From the NCBI GenBank assembly GCA_004335635.1, contig QAXH01004600.1, forward strand, positions 395 to 64,394: 64,000 nt of DNA, given 5' to 3'. The position numbers were made by a program, and so were the translations under genes. Below are positions 23,402 through 33,683 of the stretch, piece by piece. The first letter of the stretch is position 1; each line of letters opens with the position of its first letter. The notes beneath the pieces were generated by a model. It ran no database searches, was not told the DNA's origin, and worked only from the letters and a program-made list of their open reading frames with translations. Origin of the DNA: Chloromonas sp. AAM2. Lineage: Eukaryota; Chlorophyta; Chlorophyceae; Chlamydomonadales; Chlamydomonadaceae.

Positions 23402-24813
23402 ATGGCGACCTTTGCATGCTCCCCCCAAACGTGCGTGGCAAGCGCTTCACCCCGCTGCTTGGCGCTGCCCTCAGTGGCACCACCAAGTAAAGCAGTCAGT
23501 CGGCGTCGTGTATACCAAATAAGCGTTGGCGCTCCAGCAATAGCGCAGGATCATCGGCACAGCGTAGTTGCGCGATTGAGCCGGACGGGTACAGGTGAGC
23601 GGAGTGGCCTTGCGCTTCGGCTACATGCATGGAAAACTCCCCTTGCGAGACGTGTTTGCTCCCTGCTTCTTCAGCTCCGATTTTCACCGCACAACAAGTG
23701 GAGACATACGAGCTAACAGAGGAGAATGTTGAGAAAGTGCTTGACGAGGTAGGTTTGAGGCCCTGGGACGTCGCGCAGCAATTCTTTTGCCATCACATCA
23801 CGTCAGAATGACAAGGTAGTCACGTTGCGCAAATGCATCCTCAGGTTCGGCCTTACCTCATGGCAGACGGTGGCAACGTTGAGTTTGTGGAAATCGACGG
23901 CCTGACAGTGTATCTCAGATTGCAAGGTGCATGCGGCTCCTGCCCCAGTTCAATAACAACCATGACAATGGGCATCAAGCGAAGATTGATGGAGAAGATC
24001 CCTGTGAGTGCTAGCCCTCAGCAAGTGCACACAAGGTTCAGCATGGCAGAGGCAGACAGGCCCAGTTGTAACAAGCTGACTCTGCCGGCATTATTCAGGC
24101 AGTGCACAAACATTTCTACGCAGTCGATGCTTCTATTCGTCAGCAGAGGGGTTTCTGCCAGCTTTTTGGGCAGTGTGGCAGGTATGTGGTCGTGTACCTG
24201 GTAGCACGCATTGAACGCTGGCTTGCCTGTACCTCTTCTGTGGCTTCGCAGGAGATTCAGGAAGTCGAGCAGCTCACCGAGGAAATCAAGGGGCTAGCAC
24301 TTACAAGTGAAAACGTCGAAACGGTATGTGGTTCCTAGCAGCGCCATATCTTTGTGCAGCTTGCATGGAGCTTTGAGTAGCTTGTTTTCTGCACAGTGCA
24401 CGCTCAGGCATGCCTGCGTACCCTTATACGAGAGCAGCTGCCCAACACTGGGCTTGTGTAGCTCGCTCTTTCGCAAACGTGCTGGTATCTGGTGTGGTGG
24501 TGCTCAAATAACCGACATAGCCTTTTATTCTCGTATTTATATCTAATGCAAGGCACAGCCTTCCAACCTCCATCGCATATGCTAGACGCAATTTGGCCTC
24601 ACTTATCACTGCTTTCCTATGCAGGTATTGGATGAAATCCGACCATACCTTGTAGGCACCGGGGGCGGTGGTTTGACGCTGGAAGGCATGGATGGGATGA
24701 TTGTCAAGGTCAAGATCACAGGGCCTGCAGCTAGTGTGATGACTGTGAGAGTGGCGGTTACTCAGAAGCTGAGGGAGAAAATTCCCTCCATTGCTGCCGT
24801 TCAGCTGGTGTAG
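23402..24813 (+). CDS. NFU: Plastid NFU-type iron-sulfur cluster scaffold
   Basis: Five exons close into 228 residues: 23402-23594, 23675-23748, 23845-24003, 24252-24323, 24625-24813; Arabidopsis plastid NFU2 is about 235. Residues 1-65 form a Ser/Arg/Ala-rich transit peptide beginning MATFACS. The first NifU C-terminal domain (about 75-145) has [28 protein letters not shown] and the cluster-binding CGSC at 119-122. The second (about 155-228) repeats the fold (LDEIRPYL, then [12 protein letters not shown]) but lacks CXXC, exactly the layout of plastid NFU1-3. In the family NFU assembles a 4Fe-4S cluster and passes it to targets such as photosystem I and plastid enzymes. Transcribed divergently from the At4g37920-like gene. 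Confidence 0.93.
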
Positions 24814-25811
24814 ACAGTACGCCTGACACACATCACATTTGGGCTGGCTAGAAGCGCCAACTATCGAACAGCCGGGCCAACTATCAGCCCCTGCAGCTCT
24901 GGGTCCCACCAATGCAACTTTGCAGCAGCAAGCCAAGCCAACCAGCAGCTGCAGAGTACGTGGCACACCGCTGCAGCGCTCAGTGTCGTGGATGTACCCG
25001 GTCCTGGCAGCCAGGTTAACCTTGCAGCAACGTCCGAGGGAGCCAGGCACACAGCGAAGCGGCTTCAGCAGAGAGGAGACACGCTTGGCCAGACCGTTGC
25101 TGGTTGCTGGTTTCTGACAGCCAGGTTTCAAGTGTCAACTGTATTTGTACAGCAGTTGGGTGACCGGCATTGTCTGGGCCGGCAATTGGCGACACTGCAG
25201 CTGCGTTTTGACAGAAAAAGGGACGAGAAAGTTTCAGTGGCACACTGTTGGTTCCGAGCACAGAGACTGCAGCTGTTCTGGGAAGTTCCTGCCATGGGTG
25301 CAGGGCAGCAAACGCCTTCTGTGCCCTGTGTCTGTGTGCATTGCATGGTGAAGAGCATAGTGCAGTCAGCAATCTAATGGAAACTCAGGCTTTAATTTAC
25401 TGCTGCAGGAGGCCTGCTGGTTCAGAAACGAAATGATTTTGGCTGCCTGGATCATACGTTCACGTTGGCAATGACAATGCTTAGGTTTTGACAAAAAGAG
25501 AGTACCGGTGGGGATGCGGATGGTGCATGCACACCTGACCAGCATGTGCCACTGGTTACAGTCATTCGTTGACAGTGACTGTTACAATGAGACGATGCGC
25601 CATTGTGCAGGGCTGTGTGTTGAGTGAGCGTGATGCAGTGACATAAGAGGCAGGCAGAGTATGTCTGCAGGAACAAGCGCAGTGTGCAGTCCACAAAAGA
25701 AAGATCAATAGAGTTGCGAGCGTCATGCCTTTTACAGGCAGAATGGTCTACTATATTGCAAATTGATGCTGGTCGGTTGCTTTGATTGCTGGCTTTTGAA
25801 GTGCAACTGTT

Positions 25812-26048
25812 CTGCCAGATGTTCATGTGCTTGATGCTGATGTGCGCCTGTGGTAAACCTTCAAAATAGTTCTAAAGTAAAGAATCTGCCAGATGTTCAT
25901 GTGCACCTGCATGTTGATGTTGATGTACGCCTGTGGTAAACCTTCAAATTAGTTCTACAGTAAAGAATCTGCCAGATGTTCATGTGCACCTGCATGTGCT
26001 GTTGATGTGCGCCTGTAGTAAACCTTCAAATTAGTTTTACAGTAAAGA
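25812..26048. repeat. Three tandem copies of a 74-83-bp unit downstream of NFU
   Basis: Copies start at about 25812, 25886 and 25969, each beginning ctgccagatgttcatgtg and ending with taaaccttcaaa and a pyrimidine-poor tail with agtaaag. They lie about 1 kb past the NFU stop. Confidence 0.85.
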
Positions 26049-26454
26049 AAAAGTTGATGGAGTGTGTGATAGCTTGGACATTAAGTGAGTGTTAAGTGGC
26101 ACCCGGCATTGTAATATATCAGGCAAAGCCTGACTCCACTGACCACATCACAGGTCATCACAAGGGGTGTTGCAGTGAGTCCAACTTAAATCTGACCCGC
26201 GCTTAGCAGGGGTTGCAACAGAAATGGGGGTGACAAAAGGCGAGCAACGTGTGCTGATCTGGTGCAAATCTTACATAAGGTAAACACTTGCACCTTGAAG
26301 CGCTGGCCTGGGTGTCAGGTTTGAAAGAACACGTGAGCGTGTTTGTAGGCGATCAATTCAGAAAGATGACTGCTCGCTCACTTCCAAGGAATCTCGAGCG
26401 GACGCTCCAGAACCCCAAACCCAACAATGCAGATATAATGCCGACTGCGCCTCC

Positions 26455-26640
26455 TGCCCTCCTTGCTTCACTTTCTCTGGTCTTTGACCTTAGCTTAGAC
26501 GGCTCCATCCTGTTATGCATTCAGTCGGCCTGCCTTGCTTGTGTTCCCTGCGTTCGTTTTGCTCTCGTGCTCGGGGTAGGCCAGGGCGGTGCCCATCCCG
26601 TTCCGTGTCCTCTGACGGCTTCCCTGGTGTAAATACATTG
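26455..26640 (-). repeat. Dispersed repeat with a shared reading frame, copy 1
   Basis: The reverse complement matches 31790-31965. The best-conserved part is agggaagccgtcagaggaca onward. Both copies translate in the same frame to a stretch containing YTREAVRGHGTGWAPPWPT and then a Lys/Arg-rich tail, so the frame may once have been part of a mobile element protein. No domain recognised. Confidence 0.65.
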
Positions 26641-26980
26641 TAAACTAGGTGACTGCCACTGCACCCTTGGGAGAGAAGTAAGGGGGTGTGAAGCAAAGGG
26701 GGGGGGGAGGAAGGGCTTCTTCTCATCGAGAGGGACGGACTGGAACCAGAGAAGCAAAAAGGTTGCCTCGCTCCCCTCCCCCAAAGGGTTGCTTCGCTCC
26801 CCTCCCAGAAGATTCTCAGTTGGACACTGTTTGCCAGGACTCCCACCCAGGAGCAAGTCCTCAAACCAAGTTTCAGATGAAGATCCCAAAGAAGTGAGGT
26901 GGAAGAAGTTTCCCAGCAGGTGGAATCACGTTCCCAGCTGAAAACGTATGCGATGAATTCCCACCACCCCAAGAGATGCG

Positions 26981-28789
26981 TCAAACAGCAGCCAGGCGCA
27001 CTGCAGTGGTGGCCTGCTGTAGGAGCAGCAGCCCCGCCTGCTGATCCTCCGCCACCAGCGACAGCAGCTGCAGGAGCGGGTTGACCTCCCGCTGTGACTG
27101 CTGTGCCTTGGGACTCTGATCACCACCTTGATGAGGTCCAGACGCGTGCTGGCTCAGCAGGCCCTTGAGCAGCGCTTGGGCTGACTGCTTCACCACAGGT
27201 ACTCCGGGCTGCAAGCATTCACGCTAGAGAGAATGCTCAGTGGGCTGGATGTAACCAATATATATATATATACGGTGGAGACAAGTACAACGTTGTAGAC
27301 AGAGAAAAGCTTGATGATCCTACTGGTGCTACGTTCACAGCGGAGAATTGCTCATCCTGCGATGCCTCCACCTACAATCGTTGCACTGCAGTTTGCCATG
27401 AGCGCTCACAAGTTTAGGCAAAGACACTGATTTCAGGGACGCGTGTGAACAGACACTGAAGCCAGGGATTTTCAGGATTGTTCGAGAGTCATCTCTCAGG
27501 ACAGTTTCATCAGCAGAGAAATGAACCACCCTGCCATACCTGCCTTTGCAACAATTTCCATTGCACTGCGTGCCAGCTTGGCCAGAAGCAGCAATGATAG
27601 AACCGGTGCCGGCGTTGCCACAAGAATTCCCGCAAGACGAGATGCAGCAAACACGAAACCGGCCATCTGCCACCCTTTGCCCACAGACTTGGCCCACATG
27701 CAACCGTCTGCCTCAGTGAATCAAGTCTCCAAGCTTAATCTTTTAGCATTCTGCTTCACACTTGACAAGATTTAATGTGAAATCTTGACTGCCTGGTGTC
27801 AACCAAGCTCAGTACCTGTTCTGCCAGCAAAGTGAGTGCGCCACGCATGAGCCAAATGAGCTCAGCTCCATTGCACTGCGCCCCTACGTTGAGCGCGGCG
27901 GGCAGCTGTACCAACAATCGCAGGGCCAGCCCCTGCACCTGCACATCCCTGAATGCACACATACACGCACATGCAGGCAAACAGCTTGTGCCTCTGACAT
28001 CCTTACTTCTGGCACAAAGTGTGGCGACTGCTGATGCAAGTATGCAACCACGCACTGTTGCTGTGACCTGCAGTGGTAAACTTATACCGCCAAGTGCTCT
28101 GACATTACTAGGGTTGTGCCATGACGTACATCACCTACACGTTTCAGTTCTACCATGACACAGTCTATGCATGGAGACGGTCAGGATCACCCGCACGGCG
28201 CATGACCCCTTCCAATGGCGCCGCTACGTTTTGGCCGGCCACTTAAAAAGGTCGCATGCGTCACACATAGTGAGCAAATCTCACTCACTTGTCCCTCATC
28301 TTGCTGAGCAGAGCTCTCACGACCTTGTGAGCTGTGTCCATGCAGCCGTGCCCCAGGCCCATGCTGCCGAGCAAACGCAGCCCACACCGACGGACCCTAC
28401 ATGAAGCGAAAGACCCCATCTGTTGCACTGCATAATCCTTCCTGTTGGCCTCACTGCCAAGAAGCCTACAATCACATCTGGTTGCTGGCGGTGACAGCGC
28501 AATGTATTCTAGGCCATGCAACAGCTGGGTCTGTCTTTTTTTTTTTTCCAGGCCATGCAACAGCTGGGTCTTTCTTTGACTTTAATCTAGGCCATGCAAC
28601 AGCTGGGTCTTCCTTTTTATTTTATTCTAGGCCATGCAACACTGAGTTGCAGTCAGGGCAGGATCGGGGATACAGTGCATTGACATGAGAAGGCCTGTGC
28701 AAATGCAGTCACATTCAGCCAGTACTAGCGAGCAACAACAATAAGATACTTGGATGCATGCACTTTAGACTCCACGCAGGCCTTACTTG

Positions 28790-28822
<33 letters not shown>

Positions 28823-31800
28823 GTATGTATATGGGTATATATATATATATGGGTATATGGGCATATATATGGGTATATGGGTATATATTGGGTATATATA
28901 TGTATTACTTGGGTGATGGGTCGTGCATGACGCTGAAGACCACCACATCCACTGCATAGGCTGACCACAGGCCGGCTGCAGCCGCAGCGCCCTCCGCATC
29001 AGAAGGCAGCCGAGCTTGATTAGCGACGTGACTGCTGGAGGCTGAGACCATCACTGTGTAGGCCAGCAGAGAGTTGAAAACATGGAACGTTAAAAAATGG
29101 AACATCAGTGTGAGAGTTGAAAACATGGAACGTTAATCAGTGTGTGCAGAGTCACAACGTGAAATGTAAGTTGCAAGGGTTTGGTGGCCAGGGCTGGCCT
29201 TACAGCACTGACTGCTGGAGGCTGTGACTGTGTAGGTCAGGCAAACATGGTGTCAAGGAGCGACACTGACGGGTGTAGAAGAAGATGCCAGGTCAAGCAT
29301 GTACACACATGGGCAGCCCAGGGCAACCTCACAACTCAACACTGCATGGTTTTGCAGCCAAGGGCAGTCATGAACACCTACAGGGCGGGCGGGCGTGTCA
29401 ATCAAATCTGTACCAGAAGCAGTAGTGACCGCCTTGGTGCCCATTACAGAGCAACTTTGCAATGCATGCACGTAATTGTTGTTGTTGTTGTTGCTGTTCA
29501 CATGGCCTTCAGTCCGAAGAGGACTGCTCAGCAGGGGCAAGGGGGGGAGGAAAATAGGTGACCTATTGTATGCACGTAGTAGGATGTGCCTGTCTGTCGG
29601 ATGCTCACCAGCATGGTCATACCATGTATCACAAACACGACAGTGCTCACACAGCCTCATTCCTGAGCCACTCACTGGTCATCGCCTTGAGCCTCACATC
29701 CACAGCGCAGTTAGCCTCCGGCCTCATGAGCTCCACCAGCGCCTGGATCAGCCCCTGCACATCCGCACCGTAGACCAGCCGCACGAGCTCTAGCACACAG
29801 CCACCTGCACGTGCAGAGTTGAAATGGATAAGGTAGCAGTACCAGGAGTTGCATGGGGGTTGAGCTTAACCACCCGGCCTCCTTACGCCGACCCACGTCC
29901 CCTGCCTTTCTTTCTTTCTAGCAGTACCAGGTAGGTCAAGGTTGGTTCTGCGAGTTGTGTACTGCGTTCCAGATTGCCTATGCACGGCAGTATTCGCTGC
30001 AAGGGTTACCTCTGCTTCTATTACTTCATGACTATTGACGGGTTGACTGACCAACATTCATCAAGTGCTTGGCGTGGGTTTGTGCATGTGGCACAGCACA
30101 GTTGACAATCCTGCCTATGCAGATTCATACACGGATGATGCAAGCTTGCAATTCTCTGTGTAGCTCAGACTGTGCACCCCATAACAGCCGCTTGTGCACA
30201 GGGGCGGTACACGTCCCGTCCCGTGTCACTTGATGGCCGCATGCGCACAGGGGCGGTACACGTCTCGTCCCGTGTCATTTGATGGCCGCATGTGCACAGG
30301 GGCGGTACACGTCCCGTCCCGTGTCACTTGATGGCCGCATGTGCACAGGGGCGGTACACGTCCCGTCCCGGGTCATTTGACGGCCTCTCTGATTTGCAAA
30401 CTACATATACAGAGGGTCCATGTCACCCACCCATGTCCTTGTCATGGCTTCCCCCCGACCCCGCCATGATAGCTGGCACCAGCACTGCCATGTCGGGTGC
30501 ATGGGCCAGGGCGCCCAGCACCCTCTCCCCGGCGCACTGCCATAGCCAGTCGTGAAGATGGAGGTACGGCTGACCGGGCAGCAGACGGTGAAGCTCAGAT
30601 AACACGCCCTGAAAGCAAGCCTGACAGTGAGCTGTGTTGGTCAGATGCAGCAGTGGCAGGAAAAGCCAGCGGTCTTCCTGCTGATGAGAGTTGATGCCGC
30701 CTCCATCGGGGCTCTCAGCCAATTACGTACAGCCCTTGGCCACTGGCTCTTCTCTGCACCTGTCCTGCACGTTCACTTCACCACACAAACCACACCTGTT
30801 GAGAGGCTGCTGCCGCTGTTCCTGCTGGCACAGCTGGTGTTGGCGCTTGCGCCAAAATCTTGCCAACCTCCTCCCCATCCACCGCAAGTGTCGTCACAGC
30901 CCCCACTGCCTTTGCTTTGGCCTTGAAATGTTTCTGCGAGCCGGCCTTGAGCTTGCCAGCAGCCATGGCATGTGTGAGCCCAGCCAACGTGGACATTAGG
31001 CAGCAGCTGAAGAGCTGCGGTGAGCCGCCAAAGCAGGCAAAGCACTCAAAAAGCACCTCGTAGGCCAACTTGCCATGGGTGGGTTGGTGCCAGTCCAGCT
31101 CGTCAAAGAAAGGTCTTTGCAATAACCAGATGACCAGCTGGTAGCACTGAAGGGCATAGCCCACGTGATCATCACATGGTGTGTCTTCATTTGCTTCGGC
31201 TGCTACATCTTGGCGGCGTGGACCACCGGCTAGGTCAGCGATGCTTGTAACCAGGGGCGGTGGTTGTGGTGTGGCACAGGGTATTGGAGGATTTGATGTG
31301 GCTGCAGCGGTGATCTGCAGCTCTGCTTGCAGCGCATCACGGGCCGGGCCTTGAGCGATGATCTGCAAACATGAGCAAGTGGGTAAGCCTATATATATGA
31401 GGGTAATGTGTATATGAGGGTAAGCCTATGTATGTGATATATGAGGGTAAGCCTATATATATGAGGGTATGTATATGAGGGTAAGCTGACCTTTTACATC
31501 CTCGTTTGTTACACTAGGTCCAACGTAACAAACAAAGCTAGGCCTCTCTACACTTGTACACAAGCGAGCAAACAAGGCAGCTGGCGCCAATCTGGTTGAG
31601 CACAAGAGTTTGCATGCATGGCCGCACACTGAGCACGATGCAGGCGGCGTGCATGCTACATAAGGCAAGGATGTGAGTGTGCCAAGGTCATCTACTAAAT
31701 ATACTATATATAGATACTTTTTATTTTATTCTAGGCCATGCAACACTGAGTTGCAGTCAGGGCAGGATCAGGGATACAGTATATATATGTATATACACCA

Positions 31801-33326
31801 GGGAAGCCGTCAGAGGACACGGAACGGGATGGGCACCGCCCTGGCCTACCCTGAGCAAGAAAGCAAAACGAAAGCAGGGAACAAAGCAGGCAAGGCCGGC
31901 CAACCCAAAGCAACACAGGACAGAGCCGCCAAAGTCAAGGCCAAAGACTAGATAAAGCGAGCCAGTCAGTCACGTCCAGGAAGAGGCAGCCAGGCTGCAC
32001 CTCGTCTACTTACCTCAATCAGCAAGGCCGCAGCCTTGACATGCATGTCCCGCTCCAGCGCCTGTTGATCCAGACCAGCGGATGCAGGTGCGCCCGCAGC
32101 CTTGCCACCACCTACGAAAGCAGGGACATGCATCGTCAACCTCGCTGCTTCATTGTGCGTAAGCCTGAGGGCACTCTGGTTGCCCCAGAGCAGCTGCTGA
32201 GCGCTTACACTGTCAGCATATTGCAATGACTCATGCTGCCAATGCTGGGCTCGATAGGTATCCATGCGACACTGGTTGCCTACAGGCGGGCAATCAAGCA
32301 CGTAGCAACCAATGTATCTGACATGCCTACCTAGCACGTTGCCTAGCTAAGTGCAACCACGGAAGGGTTGGTGTCATCAGAGCAAGTTCCTCAGCCGAGG
32401 CTGTTGGCTCACTCACCTGCCCCAGCTCCTACCACCAGAAATATCAGCAATCCCAGACAAAGCGCTGACGGACGTCCATGCAGGGGGTTCACACCCGTAA
32501 TGCGCGTGAAGCTGCCGAGGAGTTGCACAAAGGGGGCCACAAGGTTTCGATGGCTCATCAAGTGGTCAAGTTGCGCATCCAATGCACTGGGGTCTGGTGA
32601 AAACTGAACTGGGATTGCTCGCGTGCCACCAAGGCACAGCAGCCAGTCCGCGACGGCGGTCCACAAAGCCATGACTGCTGAGATCAAGCCTTCGTCTTCG
32701 ATAGTGTATACGGTGCAGAGAGCGTGCTCGGCCACGTTGAACATCTCTTGAAGTTGTACACTGCTGGGCACCCCCCTGGAAAGCGGAGCATGGTGATTCG
32801 AGTCAGAGCATGGCGGGTCAATATCTCCCAGACAGAGCACACGCACTCCTACACTGGGTAAGAGCACCTCTCGCAAAGGCGACATGACTCGATGAGCTGC
32901 CCCGCGATGCTTTGCTCCCGCTATGCCATGCGCATTTATGCCGTGATCTATGTCTCACGTCGGGATCTGCGATGCGTGAACGCACTCAAATGCAGGCCAA
33001 ACCATGGCTCACCCTGGCCAACGCAGTGTACCCTGGAAGGCTTCCACGAAGACTCGTGCAGCATTCCGTGCAGCCGAGGCGGATAGATCAGAAGATTTTA
33101 AGAGCGCGACAGCTCGCGCTGCCTCGAGGACAAGTTTGACCGATGCCTGCAGCCAACATGAACTGGCCGATGGAACGGGCAGTGAAATGAATGGCTTTTG
33201 TACTAACACAACAATGCTCAGTAGTTTCCACCTACACTCCTGTATGCAGCACACTCCTCAATGAGCCTGCCTCACCTGCTCATTGTTGGGCGCAGGTCGC
33301 CGCTGCAGGGCCGTCCGGCACTTCAT
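26981..33326 (-). CDS. Unidentified alpha-helical solenoid-like protein
   Basis: Twelve exons: 33276-33326, 33032-33146, 32417-32869 (acceptor tentative), e4 ending at 32014 (start unresolved), 30796-31362, 30431-30608, 29676-29804, 28909-29053, 28289-28396, 27816-27948, about 27540-27666, 26981-27208. From exon 4 to exon 11 the phases agree; the exon 3-4 join is unresolved, and the last join works only if exon 11 uses a GC donor or a small exon was missed. Roughly 800 residues, rich in Leu/Ala helices (LVRLVYGADVQGLIQALVEL, GLALRLLVQLPAAL, LLQLLSLVAEDQQAG), suggesting stacked HEAT/ARM-like helical pairs. No catalytic motif, signal peptide or membrane segment stands out. An importin/exportin-type or other HEAT scaffold is possible, but I do not recognise the family. 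The start could lie further upstream. Confidence 0.6.
28503..28680. repeat. Tandem aggccatgcaacagctgggt repeats
   Basis: Four copies spaced 38-41 bp, separated by T-rich tracts. The last runs into a segment (ctaggccatgcaacactgag onward) that recurs almost identically at 31734-31784. Intergenic with respect to exons; it lies in the intron between 28396 and 28909. Confidence 0.8.
28790..28907. repeat. TATA-rich microsatellite touching a splice donor
   Basis: (ta)n followed by tatatgggta units. On the coding (minus) strand the donor GTAATA of the exon 28909-29053 begins at 28908, so the first intron bases are part of this unstable tract. Confidence 0.85.
29476..29570. repeat. Dispersed repeat with a (GTT)n tail, copy 2
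   Basis: A (gtt)n run followed by catggccttcagtccg and gcaggggcaaggggg, matching 15559-15700. In an intron of the solenoid-like gene. Confidence 0.6.
30187..30387. repeat. Four tandem copies of a 50-bp GC-rich unit
   Basis: Unit begins acaggggcggtacacgtccc and ends gatggccgca. The copies differ at few positions. In the intron between exons 6 and 7 of the solenoid-like gene, directly upstream of exon 6 in genome order. Confidence 0.9.
31381..31487. repeat. tatatatgagggtaagcc tandem repeat
   Basis: Five or six imperfect copies in the intron between exons 4 and 5 of the solenoid-like gene. Confidence 0.8.
31725..31965 (+). repeat. Composite dispersed repeat (copy 2) inside an intron
   Basis: Bases 31725-31784 match 28621-28675, and 31790-31965 match the reverse complement of 26455-26640. 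Two repeat modules found separately elsewhere are therefore fused here. It lies in the intron between exons 4 and 5 of the solenoid-like gene, close to the exon 4 donor. Confidence 0.7.
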
Positions 33327-33683
33327 CGGGCTGGAATGCGGCGTATAGTGGTCAGGGATCTGGCGAGCTATCCCAGAGAACCCTGGGAAACATTTTGAAC
33401 CACGCAACAAAATTCAAACTTGGTTCGCACTGTGACGTCATTGCCCGTTTGGAACTATGATGCAGAGGTTCACAAGTGCAAAAGAAGTGGACATCGAGCA
33501 GTTTTGCGACCAAATCAATTGCAGCAACGGCAGACAGCACAAGGTGTGTGCTTTTGGGAGCGGTACCAACGCGTGCATTCACGTCAGAAGCGAACACAGA
33601 CCTTCAGCACTTTGCAAGGCCAGCATTTGCCATGAGCAGACATCGCATGCAATCTACTGCTGATTGCAGGCTGCGGTCTGGCA
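33327..33683. promoter_or_regulatory. Divergent promoter region with a TGACGTCA site
   Basis: 357 bp between the tentative minus-strand start of the solenoid-like gene and the plus-strand start of the NTF2-like gene. A perfect palindromic TGACGTCA (bZIP/CRE-type core) lies at 33433-33440. A minus-strand reading frame through 33352-33597 could instead be an upstream exon of the solenoid-like gene; I could not phase it. Confidence 0.4.

Larger units (their letters stand above)
24814..26980. other. Intergenic region between NFU and the solenoid-like gene (3' to 3')
   Basis: About 2.2 kb between convergent stops. It contains a triplicated 74-83-bp unit (25812-26048), a dispersed repeat (26455-26640), and a purine-rich run followed by two copies of a gcttcgctcccctcc-like unit (26700-26815). 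Reading frames here are short or repeat-derived. No RNA gene was recognised. Confidence 0.55.

Noticed and set aside
23256..23486. Minus-strand frame starting at 23486 as the start of the At4g37920-like gene
   Set aside because: It overlaps the NFU start and does not splice in phase; the exon starting at 23254 has a phase-1 donor that joins exon 2 exactly.
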